Below, one piece after another: positions 1-10,180 of a DNA stretch of 64,000 nucleotides. Positions within the stretch are counted from its first letter, which is position 1; each line of letters starts with the position of its first letter. The stretch is taken from contig OZ345360.1 of the NCBI GenBank assembly GCA_977006965.1, positions 2,232,001 through 2,296,000 on the forward strand. Direction: 5' to 3'. A program made the translations under genes and the position numbers. This DNA is from Phymatolithon calcareum. Its lineage: Eukaryota > Rhodophyta > Florideophyceae > Hapalidiales. The notes beneath the pieces were generated by a model that did not search any database, was not told the origin of the DNA, and saw only the letters and a program-made list of their open reading frames with translations.

Positions 1-914
1 TTATCGCCGCATACTCTGGTACAAGACGCATTGTCTGTGCAGATTCATACTTCGCGAGCGTCGAATCTGCATAAATGCTTCTCCGACTGGGCCTGAAGTT
101 CATAGGGGTCATCAAAACCGCAACGACGAAGTATCCAATGGAGCTCTCAGAAACGGGTCTGTGCCTGTCTATGGTTCGAAAATCGTTGACCGGTGACCCT
201 TCAATGATGGCGGCGATGTGGGTTGACCGAAACCGTCGTTATTTTATTTCGACTACGTTAACCACTATGCAAGGGAAACCGAAGAGGCATGTGCGCTGGT
301 GTCAGCTTGAAGATGGAGCTTCACGTGCTGAGCTTTCCATCCTTCAGCCTGAAGTATGCGAGACGTAATATTCAGTCTGTGCTCAAATTGACAGGCATAA
401 TCGATGCCGTCACGAGAGTTTGAACATGGAGAAGAATGTCTGCACTCAAGACTGGTCCTTTCGTGTTAACACATCTCTTCTGCCGATTTGCGTCGTTGAC
501 AGCTGGCTTTTGTTTTCTGGCACACATCAAGAATCTCAAGACCACATGACGCAGCGATGGTACTATGAAACTCTGGCTGATCAACTCATCGACAACTCAT
601 TTGACTCGCGCAATGTTCGTCAACGTTTAGTCAGCCCAAAACGTAAATATGCCTCCGGGAGTGGTGTCGGAACCCACTTAACACTCACGAAGAAGAAAAG
701 GAAGACTTCAGCTGGCATGATGACTACTTATGCTGTGCAGAACAACTGCAGAGTCTGTCAAGTCAAGAAAATGACCCTCGTGAGCTCGTCATGTAATAGG
801 CTTGATGGCGCCGAAGTCTACGTATGTGGCACATCAACAGGTAGAAACTGTTTTGCTAAGCATGTTGAACACAACCATGTGCGTGATGCAATTGACGAGC
901 CTGATAGTGAGTAG
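1..914 (+). pseudogene. piggyBac-like transposase relic (copy A)
   Basis: Frame 3 reads as the C-terminal half of a piggyBac-type transposase (DDE_Tnp_1_7 fold), already inside the gene at the window edge. Landmarks in order: ADSYFASVESA near 45-71, FIGVIKTATTKYPM near 100-140, MMAAMWVDRNRRYFIST near 205-250, YSVCAQIDRHNRCR near 369-410, VVDSWLLFSG near 493-520, then a Cys-rich tail (CRVC, VCGTSTGRNCF) near 750-860. Two in-frame TAA codons, at 72-74 and 366-368, break the frame, so this is a dead copy and not several small genes. The same region recurs with a large internal deletion near 9600-10190. The family call rests on motif order recognised by eye; the N-terminal part lies outside the window. 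Confidence 0.8.
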
Positions 915-946
915 CTTCCGCGTCCAACAATTAAATGATTCTCATT

Positions 947-1715
947 CCCTCATTTGAGGGAAAATACTCGTCACATAGACACTAGTGACTAGTTTACTGC
1001 ATTTTCCCTCAATTGAGGGAACGAGATTCATATAGTTTTTGCGTTTCTGTGGACTGCGTTGCAGATGGCTTGGTCCACTGTTTAGCGCTTGGTTGCGAAT
1101 GGAGCTGAAAACTTGGCGTTTTCTGATGAAGATTGGCGATAAGATGTACTGTAAGCAGGACTTGGCTTTGCTACACTTTGCCGATGTGGGCTCGGCACAG
1201 GCTGCCAACCGGGCTGAAGCACCATCAACAGGATTTTATGCCTTGAGGCTAACAATCTTTAAAGGCGTAATCATAGTCTTCTTCATGGGGTGCTGAATTA
1301 AGACCCATTTTATGCACAGTGCCTTGCTTGCGCGGCCAGCGATTTCCTCACCAATTACTTCCTGGGCCGTGCCAATCACATTTCTTGACTTGGAAACGGC
1401 TGCCTGCAGTTCACAACGTTCTTCTGGACTAATCACCGTCGTTTCTTCCGCATGTATGGATGCATCGACCCGTGGGTGGGAGTATTTTTCTTGCCGCACA
1501 GCAGGTCTGATTCTTGAGAGTAGACAGCACATTTTCGTTCCTAGCTCAGACCTATGTGCGTAATAAGGTACTAGTTGCAATACTCCTGGCGCAGAACACA
1601 AGCGCGCCTTTACGACTCTGACGCGAGCGAGCTGTTTCGCCTTCGTTTTATTGATTTTTTCGAACTTTTTAATCGCCCCTCAATTGAGATGGTCAGTAAA
1701 CTAGACGCTAGTACT
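947..1715. mobile_element. inverted-repeat-bounded insertion in copy A
   Basis: This stretch is absent from copy B, where the flanks are joined near 10217-10263. It is bounded by an imperfect inverted repeat of about 40 bp: 980-1019 contains CTAGTTTACTGC and the palindrome CCCTCAATTGAGGG, and 1676-1715 contains the reverse complement of both. A variant palindrome, CCCTCATTTGAGGG, lies at 947-960. No convincing transposase is present; the longest reading frame inside (minus strand, 1236-1601) was not recognised. A non-autonomous DNA element, possibly of the piggyBac family next to it, is the best reading, but no TTAA target duplication could be fixed. Confidence 0.5.
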
Positions 1716-3378
1716 TGAAGGACTCTCCGAAGTTGAATATTAAATTCGGGTGGAGCACCCGCGTAGAAGGAATTAACTTTTATCGATAATAGAAACAGGC
1801 GAGTAAGAGCGGCCCGTGCACATTCAGTGCGGAGACAGATGTCTTCCCGTCTTGTAATGTAAACACACGTGCTCGCGGCACGCGATCCACTCGGTTCATG
1901 TCAAGATACGCGTCTCCCAAGGGGCGTGCAGGAGGTAGAGAAAACAATCGGAAAGTATGAATTTCGTTGCTGCAGCGTCAGTCCATCGGACAATGTGTCC
2001 GACCATCGCCAGGATCCATTTTGGGTGACGTACCGTCCTTAATCTCATCATCGATAGGATACAGTGGAAGCAACTTATTCCCGCCAAACGCTATTAGCCT
2101 CATCACGGCAGGACAAGTGATTCAAAAATGCAAACACTGTGTACTGAAACTGGGATATGCCAGACGAGGCGTCCCACAAAACGCGGCCAGGAAAAAGAGA
2201 TGTCATTCGAGAAGCCTTCGGCTTCTTTGCCTCGATTCCCTGGAGACAACTTCGGTCCTCGAAACGCGTTTAGCCCCACATTGGGAATAATGTCAAAAAA
2301 TCTCTCCATAACACTCACACGTTCAACGGCCACTCATAAAACTGTATTTACTGCTCACACAGCTTGTCACCACGCCACCAGCTATGGTAGGAAAGAGACC
2401 CCTAAATTCGTGCGTATTTGTCACTGCACGTGCTCACCGTTTTAGACGATTTTGTTCAACAATAACGGGATCGGGGTCTACGAGACGACCAGTCCAAGGT
2501 GAACAAAAAGCCTACTCATGCAGGCTTCCTCGGTTTGAAGGCAATGTTTTTCATATTTGAAGCTGCACAATGCATACCGGATCTGTGATGAGTTCTCGCG
2601 GAAATGAAATGGGTGTCTGAAACATTGTTTTGGGGAAATACAGGAAATACACAACGGTAAAAGGGAAGGATGAACGGACATACCGAACGATAAGTGACGT
2701 TTCCTCAGGTCCCTTTATTGAGAAAACGTGTGTCCTTGAAGATTTGCAACTTGAAGTTCAGGTTGCCCTCAGGGTGTGCCTCTCTTATTGGAAGCTCACG
2801 TCAAAGTGTGATGACATTTGTTTTATCAAGTGACGATGCTCCAAAAGATTTTTCCCCAGAGAAGGAATGGCGAAACTGGATGCTGGTTCTCAAGTATGCA
2901 GATCATCGCACGACCTCCCGCGGACTGGAATAGTGTGTGGCGCAGACGATCTTGTCCTGCAGATGGTCTACGGTATGGCAAACCCATGTCGGAATAGCTT
3001 GCGATAACCACAGTGGTGATGAATTGTAGTTCACATGTCGGTGGCAGACGAACGCAACAGGATTGGAAGAGGTGAATAGTCACAATAAGAGTGCTGCAAT
3101 TCTCTGTCGAGGTGGACTAGTAGTATTGCATGCGAAGATGCAATACTGGTCATCGTCAAAGGAGCGGTGAGGACTCAAGTATCCCGAGAAGGGGGCAACA
3201 CTACAGTAGCAGAGATGTTTGTTCCGTCGAACACTATGCACAGGTGCTTTACTGGAATTCCGTTTCCGGTATCCGGCCTACTTGTCCTAGAAGGTTCAGC
3301 TGGCAGACAGCATAGTCCGCCAGGCTTTAAACTGTGTAATATTAGTTTATAAGAAAGTTTACTCTTCGCAAAAGAGTG

Positions 3379-4188
3379 CTATTCCGCGGGTTTGACTCCT
3401 ACAACGATTGACGCGTCCGATAGCGTTGTATCTTTCCCCGCAGCAGCGTCTATCTCAGTTTCGGTTGCACGGACAGTTTTCTCCCCGGAAGACGCTGCAT
3501 CGTTTGCTTTCGATGCGCCTGTGATTGCTACATCCTTCTCGGCGACCACTACGCCCTTCGCGTTACTAGATTCGCTTTGTTTCGCCTTAACAGGACTATT
3601 TTTCGGTTTCCAAGCCTCGCGGACATTCATCTTGCCAAGCTCGAAATACTTTCGAAGCGTGCCAATGCAGCAAGAAGTCCCCATGACCTCTATCAAGGAC
3701 ACAACATCCGGCTTTGTCAAGTTGATTGAGAATCGTTTGGGAAAATCTTTGTCAATTACATCCGCAATTGCCTTGATATAATCATCTCTACGTGCGCCGG
3801 TATTCATACGCGACTTGAACTGGATCGCGTAGGACGCTTCACCAGAAGGAAATGCATCCGCAACCACACCCACAGCTGCGGCCGCAGCGTTCTCAGCTTT
3901 CGCATAGCATGTCGAAAGTACAGGGATAATCTTGATGCAGATTCTACAGTCAGGTGACTGTGACGATTGCGCCTTCTGAAGAATGCTCTCTGCAACAGCT
4001 TCTAGATCAGTGCGACGATCATCGATATGAACGAATATCGAGCCGCTCACTGTGACATCTACACGTGTGTGAAAATGCTCTTCTCGGGATGTTTCAGCAC
4101 TTTAACTCATCCTTTAGAGACTCCGCCACATCGGCAGCAGTAGTTAACATTGGGACCGGTGCGTTCGTCGTCCCCTCATTATCTTGAG
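3379..4188 (-). pseudogene. TAN1/THUMPD1 3' fragment (duplicated, broken)
   Basis: The minus strand encodes a THUMP-domain protein almost collinear with the intact gene at 12349-13578: SGSIFVHIDDRR, CIKIIPVLSTCYAKAENA, ASYAIQFKSRMNTGARRDDY, INLTKPDVVSLIEVMGTSCC and RKYFELGKMNVREA are all kept. The frame is open from about 4050 to the stop, but just upstream a 2-bp insertion relative to the intact copy shifts the frame, and homology stops at 4188. The first 140 or so residues of the parent are therefore missing. With no proper start the fragment is probably not a working protein, although the THUMP part has stayed open despite about 18 percent nucleotide divergence. Confidence 0.8.
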
Positions 4189-5317
4189 GACCCATCCAAA
4201 ACAGGAGACTCCATATGATGTTTGATTATTATGTGCCGTACAGCAAGGTGAACTCAGATCACGAGGTGACTCTCCGGCAATGTTGAAAACGGCGCGATGT
4301 CTGTCGATGGGCGCACAGAGTTTATGCGACTTCTTCTCCTCATAGAGCTTTGGGAGGCGTCCGAAGTGGCCGGCAGAGGTTTCAAAAAGGCCTGTTGCTG
4401 GGCTAGTATCGTCCGTTGTTTTTAGAAGCCATGTAGTGCGCCCTGGTCGGACAAAGAGGCATTTTTGAGAAGCGGCGTGCATAAACAGGGAATGGGATGC
4501 TCTTCGAGAGGCCCTGAGAGAGAAAAAGTCTATACTATGATATGAACGGGTCCCAAATTTGACCATCAGACTCAAGGCCCAGTAAATTATGATAGACCCG
4601 AGCTTTTAGACCCGGACCCATGGGGAGCGCCCTGGCAGAGGAAAGTATCTCAGGGATGTCCATTTTATTGTGCAGAACAGCAACTTCATGTTCTCTCGAC
4701 ATCTTTGCAAATCTGCCGCTACTGATATACAGACGAGCGCATCTCGGAATTCATCGAAGATGTGTAGATGTTAGGAGTGCATGTAAAGCAAAATCCAACG
4801 CTAATTTCATCTCATCTGAGTGATGAATTGTGAAAATAATCCTTTGACCTTGGGCAAGAGAAAAGGGAAACACAACTGATTCAGGGGGTGTTCGATTTAG
4901 ATTTAGTAGCTCTGAAATCTCTTGCATGGGCGTCGGCGTTTGCTTGCTGTGTTCAATGGTACGCGTGCGGGCATTCTTGTAGCTCGGCGCGCTACGTGTC
5001 GTAGTGCAAAGACACGGAGCTGAGGGGATACAATGGATGCGCTTGGTCCGCAACACCCTGTTGAAGCCTACGTGGACACCAGAAGAGCTGATAGCGTTAG
5101 AAGAAGCAATGGACAGACTTGCACACCACTGGTCGACACCCCTGAGCATGAACCTGGTAGAGAGAGAGAGAAGGTGTCGAGAGTGTGAAATAGTTGCCAA
5201 TTTACTCTAATACCGGGCACTACAATAAAATGTTCAAACTACGCTACGTGACAATGGAAGGGAAATGATAAACGAGTTAGCGGAGGAGTCTTCTGCATGC
5301 TCAGGCCTTCTGCATGC
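4189..5317. other. intergenic, no supported gene
   Basis: No reading frame here looks like a gene. A plus-strand stretch near 5060-5130 reads WTPEELIALEEAMDRLAHHW, which faintly recalls a SANT/Myb helix, but it is short, has no partner segment and is opposed by an equally long minus-strand frame. An 18-bp unit (TTCTGCATGCTCAGGCC) is repeated about two and a half times at 5290-5330, straddling the stop codon of the next gene. Confidence 0.4.
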
Positions 5318-5689
5318 TCAGGCCTTCTGCATACCAGAGGGCCTTTTGCCAAAGAAGGCACGGGCATCATTGTAGTGCTCTTCCTTGAGGTAGGTACTGC
5401 ACATCGTGAGGGCGCTTGTGATCACGCCCGCATCATCTGCGAAACCTGCGACGGGGATGGAGTCCGGGATGAGGTCGATAGGAAGCACGAAGTACGCGAG
5501 GGCGCTGTACAGCGCGGCCTTGACCCATATCGGCGTGGAGGGATCGCGCGCACAGTAGTACATCGCCAGCGCGTGTTCCAGGAATACCACCTTGCCGACG
5601 AGCGCCCCGACCTTGCCCAGCAGCCCGTTTTCCACCGTCTTCTTGTTCTCGACGTTACTTCCCACGGAGGCTTTCGCTTTCGCGTCCAT
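5318..5689 (-). CDS. DUF1232 (YkvA-type) small membrane protein
   Basis: Single-exon gene of 123 residues with an ATG start. The core AALYSALAYFVLPIDLIPDSIPVAGFADDAGVI carries the DUF1232 signature: a hydrophobic helix leading into P-x-D-x-I-P-D, then G-F-x-D-D. A second hydrophobic stretch (GALVGKVVFLEHALAMYYC) precedes it. The family is found in bacteria and in plastid-bearing eukaryotes and its biochemical role is unknown; the short polar N-terminus does not look like a clear transit peptide. The stop codon falls within a tandem 18-bp repeat, so the C-terminus may vary between alleles. The family call is firm, the function is not. Confidence 0.85.
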   Translation of the reverse strand: MDAKAKASVGSNVENKKTVENGLLGKVGALVGKVVFLEHALAMYYCARDPSTPIWVKAALYSALAYFVLPIDLIPDSIPVAGFADDAGVITSALTMCSTYLKEEHYNDARAFFGKRPSGMQKA

Positions 5690-6285
5690 TATGTTTGTCG
5701 CGTACAGAAGTCCGACGGTGCGGAAAGTTCCACGTTCGTTAAAAGGCGGTGGAAGAAAAAGAGGGCGGCAGAATGAGTCGAGTGCCTGAAGTGGGAAGGG
5801 TGGAGTTTTACCGATGCCTCTTATCCTCTCCCTTGTGTGCTCCTCCTCTCACTTTAAACGAAGAGGTCGTAATAGAAAACAATGACGAGGACAAGGAGAC
5901 AAACATGTGCATGATATGATTGGTATGCTTACACTTTCTTTCCATGCAGCGTCCCTTATCTCATCTGCGGGGCTCGGAAACAAAGCAATTGTTGTCGCTT
6001 TTGACTTGTTCCTTGCTGTATTATTTCGTCAACACGTGTTGACGTCAACCGCCTAGGTCTGTGCATCGTAGGGTCTTCAAAGCATAATTATGCAACCTAT
6101 CAAACGACGTGTCCTACAATTTATCGCATGTATCCAAAATAGGGATCCAGAATTGAGTGAGAATCGGTGTCAAAGTTACTCACGCCCAGAATTGCCCCAT
6201 TTATTTTTGAGATTGCATGTACTCTAGTTCTTTTTTCAAAAGAGTGCGACCAGGTGACGATTCCCCTGGCGCGACTCAGAGGTGC
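5690..6285. other. intergenic upstream of the DUF1232 gene
   Basis: AT-richer spacer between the DUF1232 start and the pogo-like element. No ORF, RNA gene or clear promoter box was recognised. Confidence 0.4.
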
Positions 6286-6287
6286 TA

Positions 6288-7580
6288 CAGTCAACCCTCG
6301 ATAACTGGATGACTTCGGTCGGGGAGTCAGAAATCCAGATATCGAGGATGTTCCAGGAGTGAATTCATATCATATCGCAAAGACTACACGTGTAGCTCAG
6401 CAGCCCATGTTGCAGACGCAGCCGACGTGTAGTTGCGGCAACCGATGCCGACACACTGCGCGAATCTGAGAAGCGGATGGTGATGCGATAGTATAATTTT
6501 CAATAGTTGCAATTGTTGACGGCATTGGGCTTGTGGGAACTGTCCGGCCCGGAACTGCAACATCACTGGAGGATCATGGTGACACCGATGTATTAGTGTA
6601 TATCTGCGTAACTGTTGCGCATGCGTACAGTATGAACCAACTGTGGCAGATAAAGTGGTTGAAGCGTGTGTAAGGTTGGAGAATCTGACGAGTCGTCAGG
6701 TGGTATCATGCTTTGGAACCGCGGTCAGAGTGGGGAATATGGACGCCATGGGCAGCGACAGACTTCACGCAGAGGATGTAGAGGAGCTAGTCACACTGGA
6801 TGATGCAACGATAAGCCCAGAAACGCCTGGAGCGCTTTTCGAAGATGGCGACGGACCGACCGGAAAGTCACGAAAGTAGATGGAGGCTTCGCGGATAACA
6901 GAGATACAGAGGGGCTTGCGCAGGCCCGATGTAGCAGGGATAACTGGTATTCGCATGCTAATTGCCGACATACTTGCTTACGCTGAAAACCTGGATTACA
7001 AAGAAGAGGTTGGTATTGCAATTGTAGAAATTCTCACATTTGCAGTTGTGGATGGGGCGGCACTAACTAGATTGGGGTTTCCATGACTTCAGAGGGCTGC
7101 AGGAGCGCAAGTGCAGCTTTAAAGAGCTGGGTCGCTGATGACTTTATCCCCATTCGAAGATTATATGGTAGCTAAAATCGTGTTCTACGGCATTGCCGGG
7201 ATCGGGATTGCTACCACTATGGAGGGCTGAATGCTGGCGCAGTGTCAACAGTCCTCGTAGACGCGATCGGTAATAAGATGCGCGTACACTCGAGCACTCT
7301 TACCGAAGTCTGGCCGCCATGGAGACGGAGGGCTGTGCCTCACTACATGCTGTGGACAAATGGTAACGTGCAGAATATGCTCCGTGGCATGTACTCAATA
7401 TTTTATACATTTTTAAGGTATGCGCCGTGCAGCGGCAGTCAGGATATTCTACGAAGTGAGTATTCTGAATATGTTAAAATTTCGATAAATTTTGGACTAA
7501 ACGGTATTCGTGGACGCACGCAATATTCTAAAAACCGAGGTTATACACTTAAAGAGGATCCAGTTATCGAGGGTTGACTG
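6288..7580 (+). mobile_element. pogo/Tigger-like DNA transposon, degenerate
   Basis: The element is delimited by perfect 23-bp terminal inverted repeats that start CAGTCAACCCTCGATAACTG and is flanked by a TA target duplication (6286-6287 and 7581-7582), as expected of Tc1/mariner-superfamily pogo/Tigger elements. Inside, 6643-6750 reads VADKVVEACVRLENLTSRQVVSCFGTAV, which resembles the C-terminal part of Tigger transposases (the A-W-x-x-V-T-x-x-T-I-x-x-C-W region). No DDE core survives, so the copy is non-autonomous. The right end shares subterminal sequence (ACCGAGGTTAT, AAAGAGG) with the short element at 19843-20240, so both belong to one family. Structure is directly visible; the superfamily call is inference from ends and TA target. 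Confidence 0.8.
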
Positions 7581-7729
7581 TACTATGATAATATTACACG
7601 AATTACAGATAGGTAATTGCAAGACTTGCATCTTCGCATTGGTCGGCCCATATTTGAGCGCGCTTGCTGGAAAAGTGTTTTAGAGTTAGCGCCGTGATTT
7701 AGTGTTACTGTAAAAAACGTTACTCACAG

Positions 7730-8112
7730 AGGGACCTTCTTGAGAATTCGATTTTTGCGTCCGCACTACCAGTCTGGAATAGTCCTCATATCCAGTCTGA
7801 AATATTTTCACTGGTAATGAGGACGCGGCATAGGTACGGCGCGGCTGATGTGCTCATCTATGGGACATTTTTCTCATAACGATTTTTAGTTTTTGGAAGT
7901 GGAATTGCTTTTCAACCAAACTTTTCGTGATGTTTCAAGTTTTTGCTCAAAAGTGTGCAAAAACATCTGAAGCGAAAGTTTGCAAATCAACACTCAGCCA
8001 CTGAAAACCTATGCCGCGTCCTGGTAACCAGTCCACGAAATAATGACTGGTAATGAGGACTTTTTTGACTGGGTCTATGCCGCGATTTTGATGAATTCTC
8101 AAGAAGGCCCCT
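7730..8112. mobile_element. foldback MITE, 383 bp, 7-bp target duplication
   Basis: The ends match as a 20-bp inverted repeat with one mismatch (AGGGACCTTCTTGAGAATTC at the left; AGGGGCCTTCTTGAGAATTC as reverse complement of the right). CTCACAG is duplicated immediately outside (7723-7729 and 8113-8119). Internally, motifs such as CCAGTCTG, AGTCCTCAT and ACTGGTAATGAGGAC recur in both orientations, giving an imperfect foldback structure. There is no coding potential. The superfamily is unclear: 7 bp is not the usual 8 (hAT) or 9-11 (Mutator). Confidence 0.75.
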
Positions 8113-8738
8113 CTCACAGTAACATTATTACAGCATTAAAAAAGAGATTTTTTGTGCGAAAAGAGTACGCAAGAATTGGCTGACGAAGAGTGCGACACTC
8201 TAAGTCTTATGAGACGTCAGAATCGTAATGATATCCCTAGTCCAAAATCACACAGAGAGCCCCCTCGATGCCAGCGAAAGCTGCAGCCTTCCTGCTCGTC
8301 TCGTACTGTAGTGGACGTATAGTGTCTATGCGACGACACCCTCAATTGAGGGTGGACTTAAAAGCTCAAAAAATTTGGTAAAGAGAATGCGTAACAGTTT
8401 ATTAGCGCCAAATTCGGAAAGGCGGCCTTTTTTCTTGGCGAGGAGTACCCCAACTACTACGTTAAAATCGCGTCGTTCGATAGTAGGAATGAAAATATGC
8501 TGGTCACTCAGAAGAAGCACATTCGCCATTCCACGAGAAAAAGACCGACCGCGCGCCCTCGGTACATCAGTACATGCCTAGGACGCATCGGTGACCGGTC
8601 TCGCAGAGTGCTCCAGACTATACGGAGCCTTTTCAAAGTTAAAAAGGTGAGCGATATGGTTCAGAAGGTACTCTTGGAAAATATCAATGGTCGCGCGAGC
8701 ATGTCTCTTCGCGTGAAACGGGTCCTGATTGTCATCCT
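8113..8738. other. spacer with a CCCTCAATTGAGGG palindrome
   Basis: The 14-bp perfect palindrome at 8339-8352 is identical to the one at 1006-1019 beside piggyBac copy A and may be the left terminal or subterminal motif of the piggyBac relic that follows. No host gene is visible. Confidence 0.4.
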
Positions 8739-10180
8739 TTGCAGAAGACTAAGATTAATACTGTCGATATTGTCAAAATCAAGGCAGGTAACGCTGACGA
8801 TGACATTTCAGACGCTCACGAGCTTGAACCGAACCAACACCGGCAAAGCGCGGTACCACCCAGGCCTGCTTACAGTATTCATCTTCGCCATTCTTCATCG
8901 CGAAACGCCCGTTTATCGTCTACAGTCGCAATCACATGCTCCTCAGAAGGGCACACAAGCTTCGATAAAACTTGCAGAAGCTCCAAACACACTCTTCCGG
9001 GCTCTCTCGCCTACGCCTTGCAGGGCCCTTGGAACCAACCAGCGGACTGGGAACTTCATGTCATCACGCCCGACCGCGAGCCGAATACTGGCGCTCATGG
9101 GGTGCTATGGTACAAGCGAAAACCTCTATACCCGATTGAGGGACGAGTTTCCTCTCAATTCTGGAAACTTCGCACACTAAACGGGACTTCTTACCCGAAA
9201 ATGGTGGTATTGGACTTCAACGATGTACGATTGCGTCATGACGACGTTTCCTCAAAATTGCTGCTTGAACGCCCGCTAGGCTGAGAAAAAAGGGACGAAA
9301 AGAGACTACAATTAGAGAGGTTATTAAGTTTTCGAAATACTGTCCTCATGGCAAGGGTTGAGTTCGGTGCTGAGAACGCTTTCTGGAAGTCTACCAGGCC
9401 GAAGAAGTATCTCCCCGGCCCTTCTTCTTCAAAAACTGAGATGCCGTTCGCCGAATACCTCCGGTGGATTTCATTCAGCGTGCAACCAAGTGAAAAAGGC
9501 GACATGTAGCCTTCGCAGTACCGCTGGTCGCTCGGTCAAGATTCTGTTGATGTCATGAATGACCACAGAACGCGCACTGTGTCAAAGAGACTTTGAAGGC
9601 GAGATGGTCCATGATCTAGCAGTTCTGTGCTGTCTTGTGACCGCATATTCCGGCATAAGGCGTATTATATGTGCGGATTCGTAATTGACAAGTGTTGAAT
9701 CTGCAGAGATTCAACAAGTGCGCCTATAGTTCATAGGGGTCATCAAACTCATCTGGCAAGTTTTGTGGTTGTATGCTGGCTCTTATTCTCTGGTGCCCAT
9801 TCAGAGTGTTAGCAGCACATGACGCAACGAATGTATTGTGAAGTGCCGAGCGAGTAACTCGTTGATAACATGTGAGGCGCGCATTACTTGTCAAAGTTTA
9901 GTCTCCCCAGAACTTACATTTGCATTCGAGAGCAGAGTTGCAAGCCACTTTACTCCCAAGAAAAAGAAAAGGATAACAGCGGATGGCATGATGACTACAT
10001 TTGTTGTGCAAAACAACTGCAGAGAAGGAAAATTCAAGAAAACCGCCCTCGTATGCTCATCATGTAATACGCTTGACGGCGCCCCAATCTCCATATGTAG
10101 CACTTCAACTGGCAGAAACTGTTTTGCTACGCATGTTGAATAAATCCATGAGCTTGACGCTTTTGACGAGCCTGATAGTG
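8739..10180 (+). pseudogene. piggyBac-like transposase relic (copy B)
   Basis: The C-terminal part aligns with copy A: TAYSGIRRIICADS near 9640-9690, FIGVIK near 9730-9745, then a junction that removes roughly 380 bp relative to copy A, then CWLLFSG-like sequence near 9770, KKKKRITADGMMTTFVVQNNC near 9955-10020 and GRNCFATHVE near 10110-10142. Several stops and shifts break the frame. The upstream stretch 8739-9600 has long plus-strand frames (WELHVITPDREPNTGAHGVLWY, WKLRTLNGTSYPKMV, MPFAEYLRWISFSVQPSEKGDM) that plausibly are the N-terminal half, but this is less certain. The part after 9600 belongs to duplication copy B. Confidence 0.65.

Larger units (their letters stand above)
1..4188. repeat. 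segmental duplication, copy A
   Basis: This block is a direct repeat of about 9600-13157: the same piggyBac relic, the same non-coding spacer and the same TAN1 3' part, in the same order and orientation. The right breakpoint falls right after a shared ATCTTGAG (4181-4188 here, 13150-13157 in copy B). The left limit of copy A is outside the window. Identity is uneven: about 98 percent by eye over 2148-2540 and perfect over some 100 bp near 2855-2960, but only about 82 percent over the TAN1 C-terminal codons. Copy A carries extra DNA around 947-1690; copy B carries an extra 439-bp MITE. Confidence 0.85.

Noticed and set aside
420-914. Independent 164-codon gene
   Set aside because: It is the C-terminal part of the piggyBac transposase in the same frame as 3-368, separated only by a TAA.
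4751-5210. Opposing ORFs, one with a Myb-like WTPEELIALEEAM phrase
   Set aside because: Both frames are short, mutually exclusive and lack any second conserved segment.
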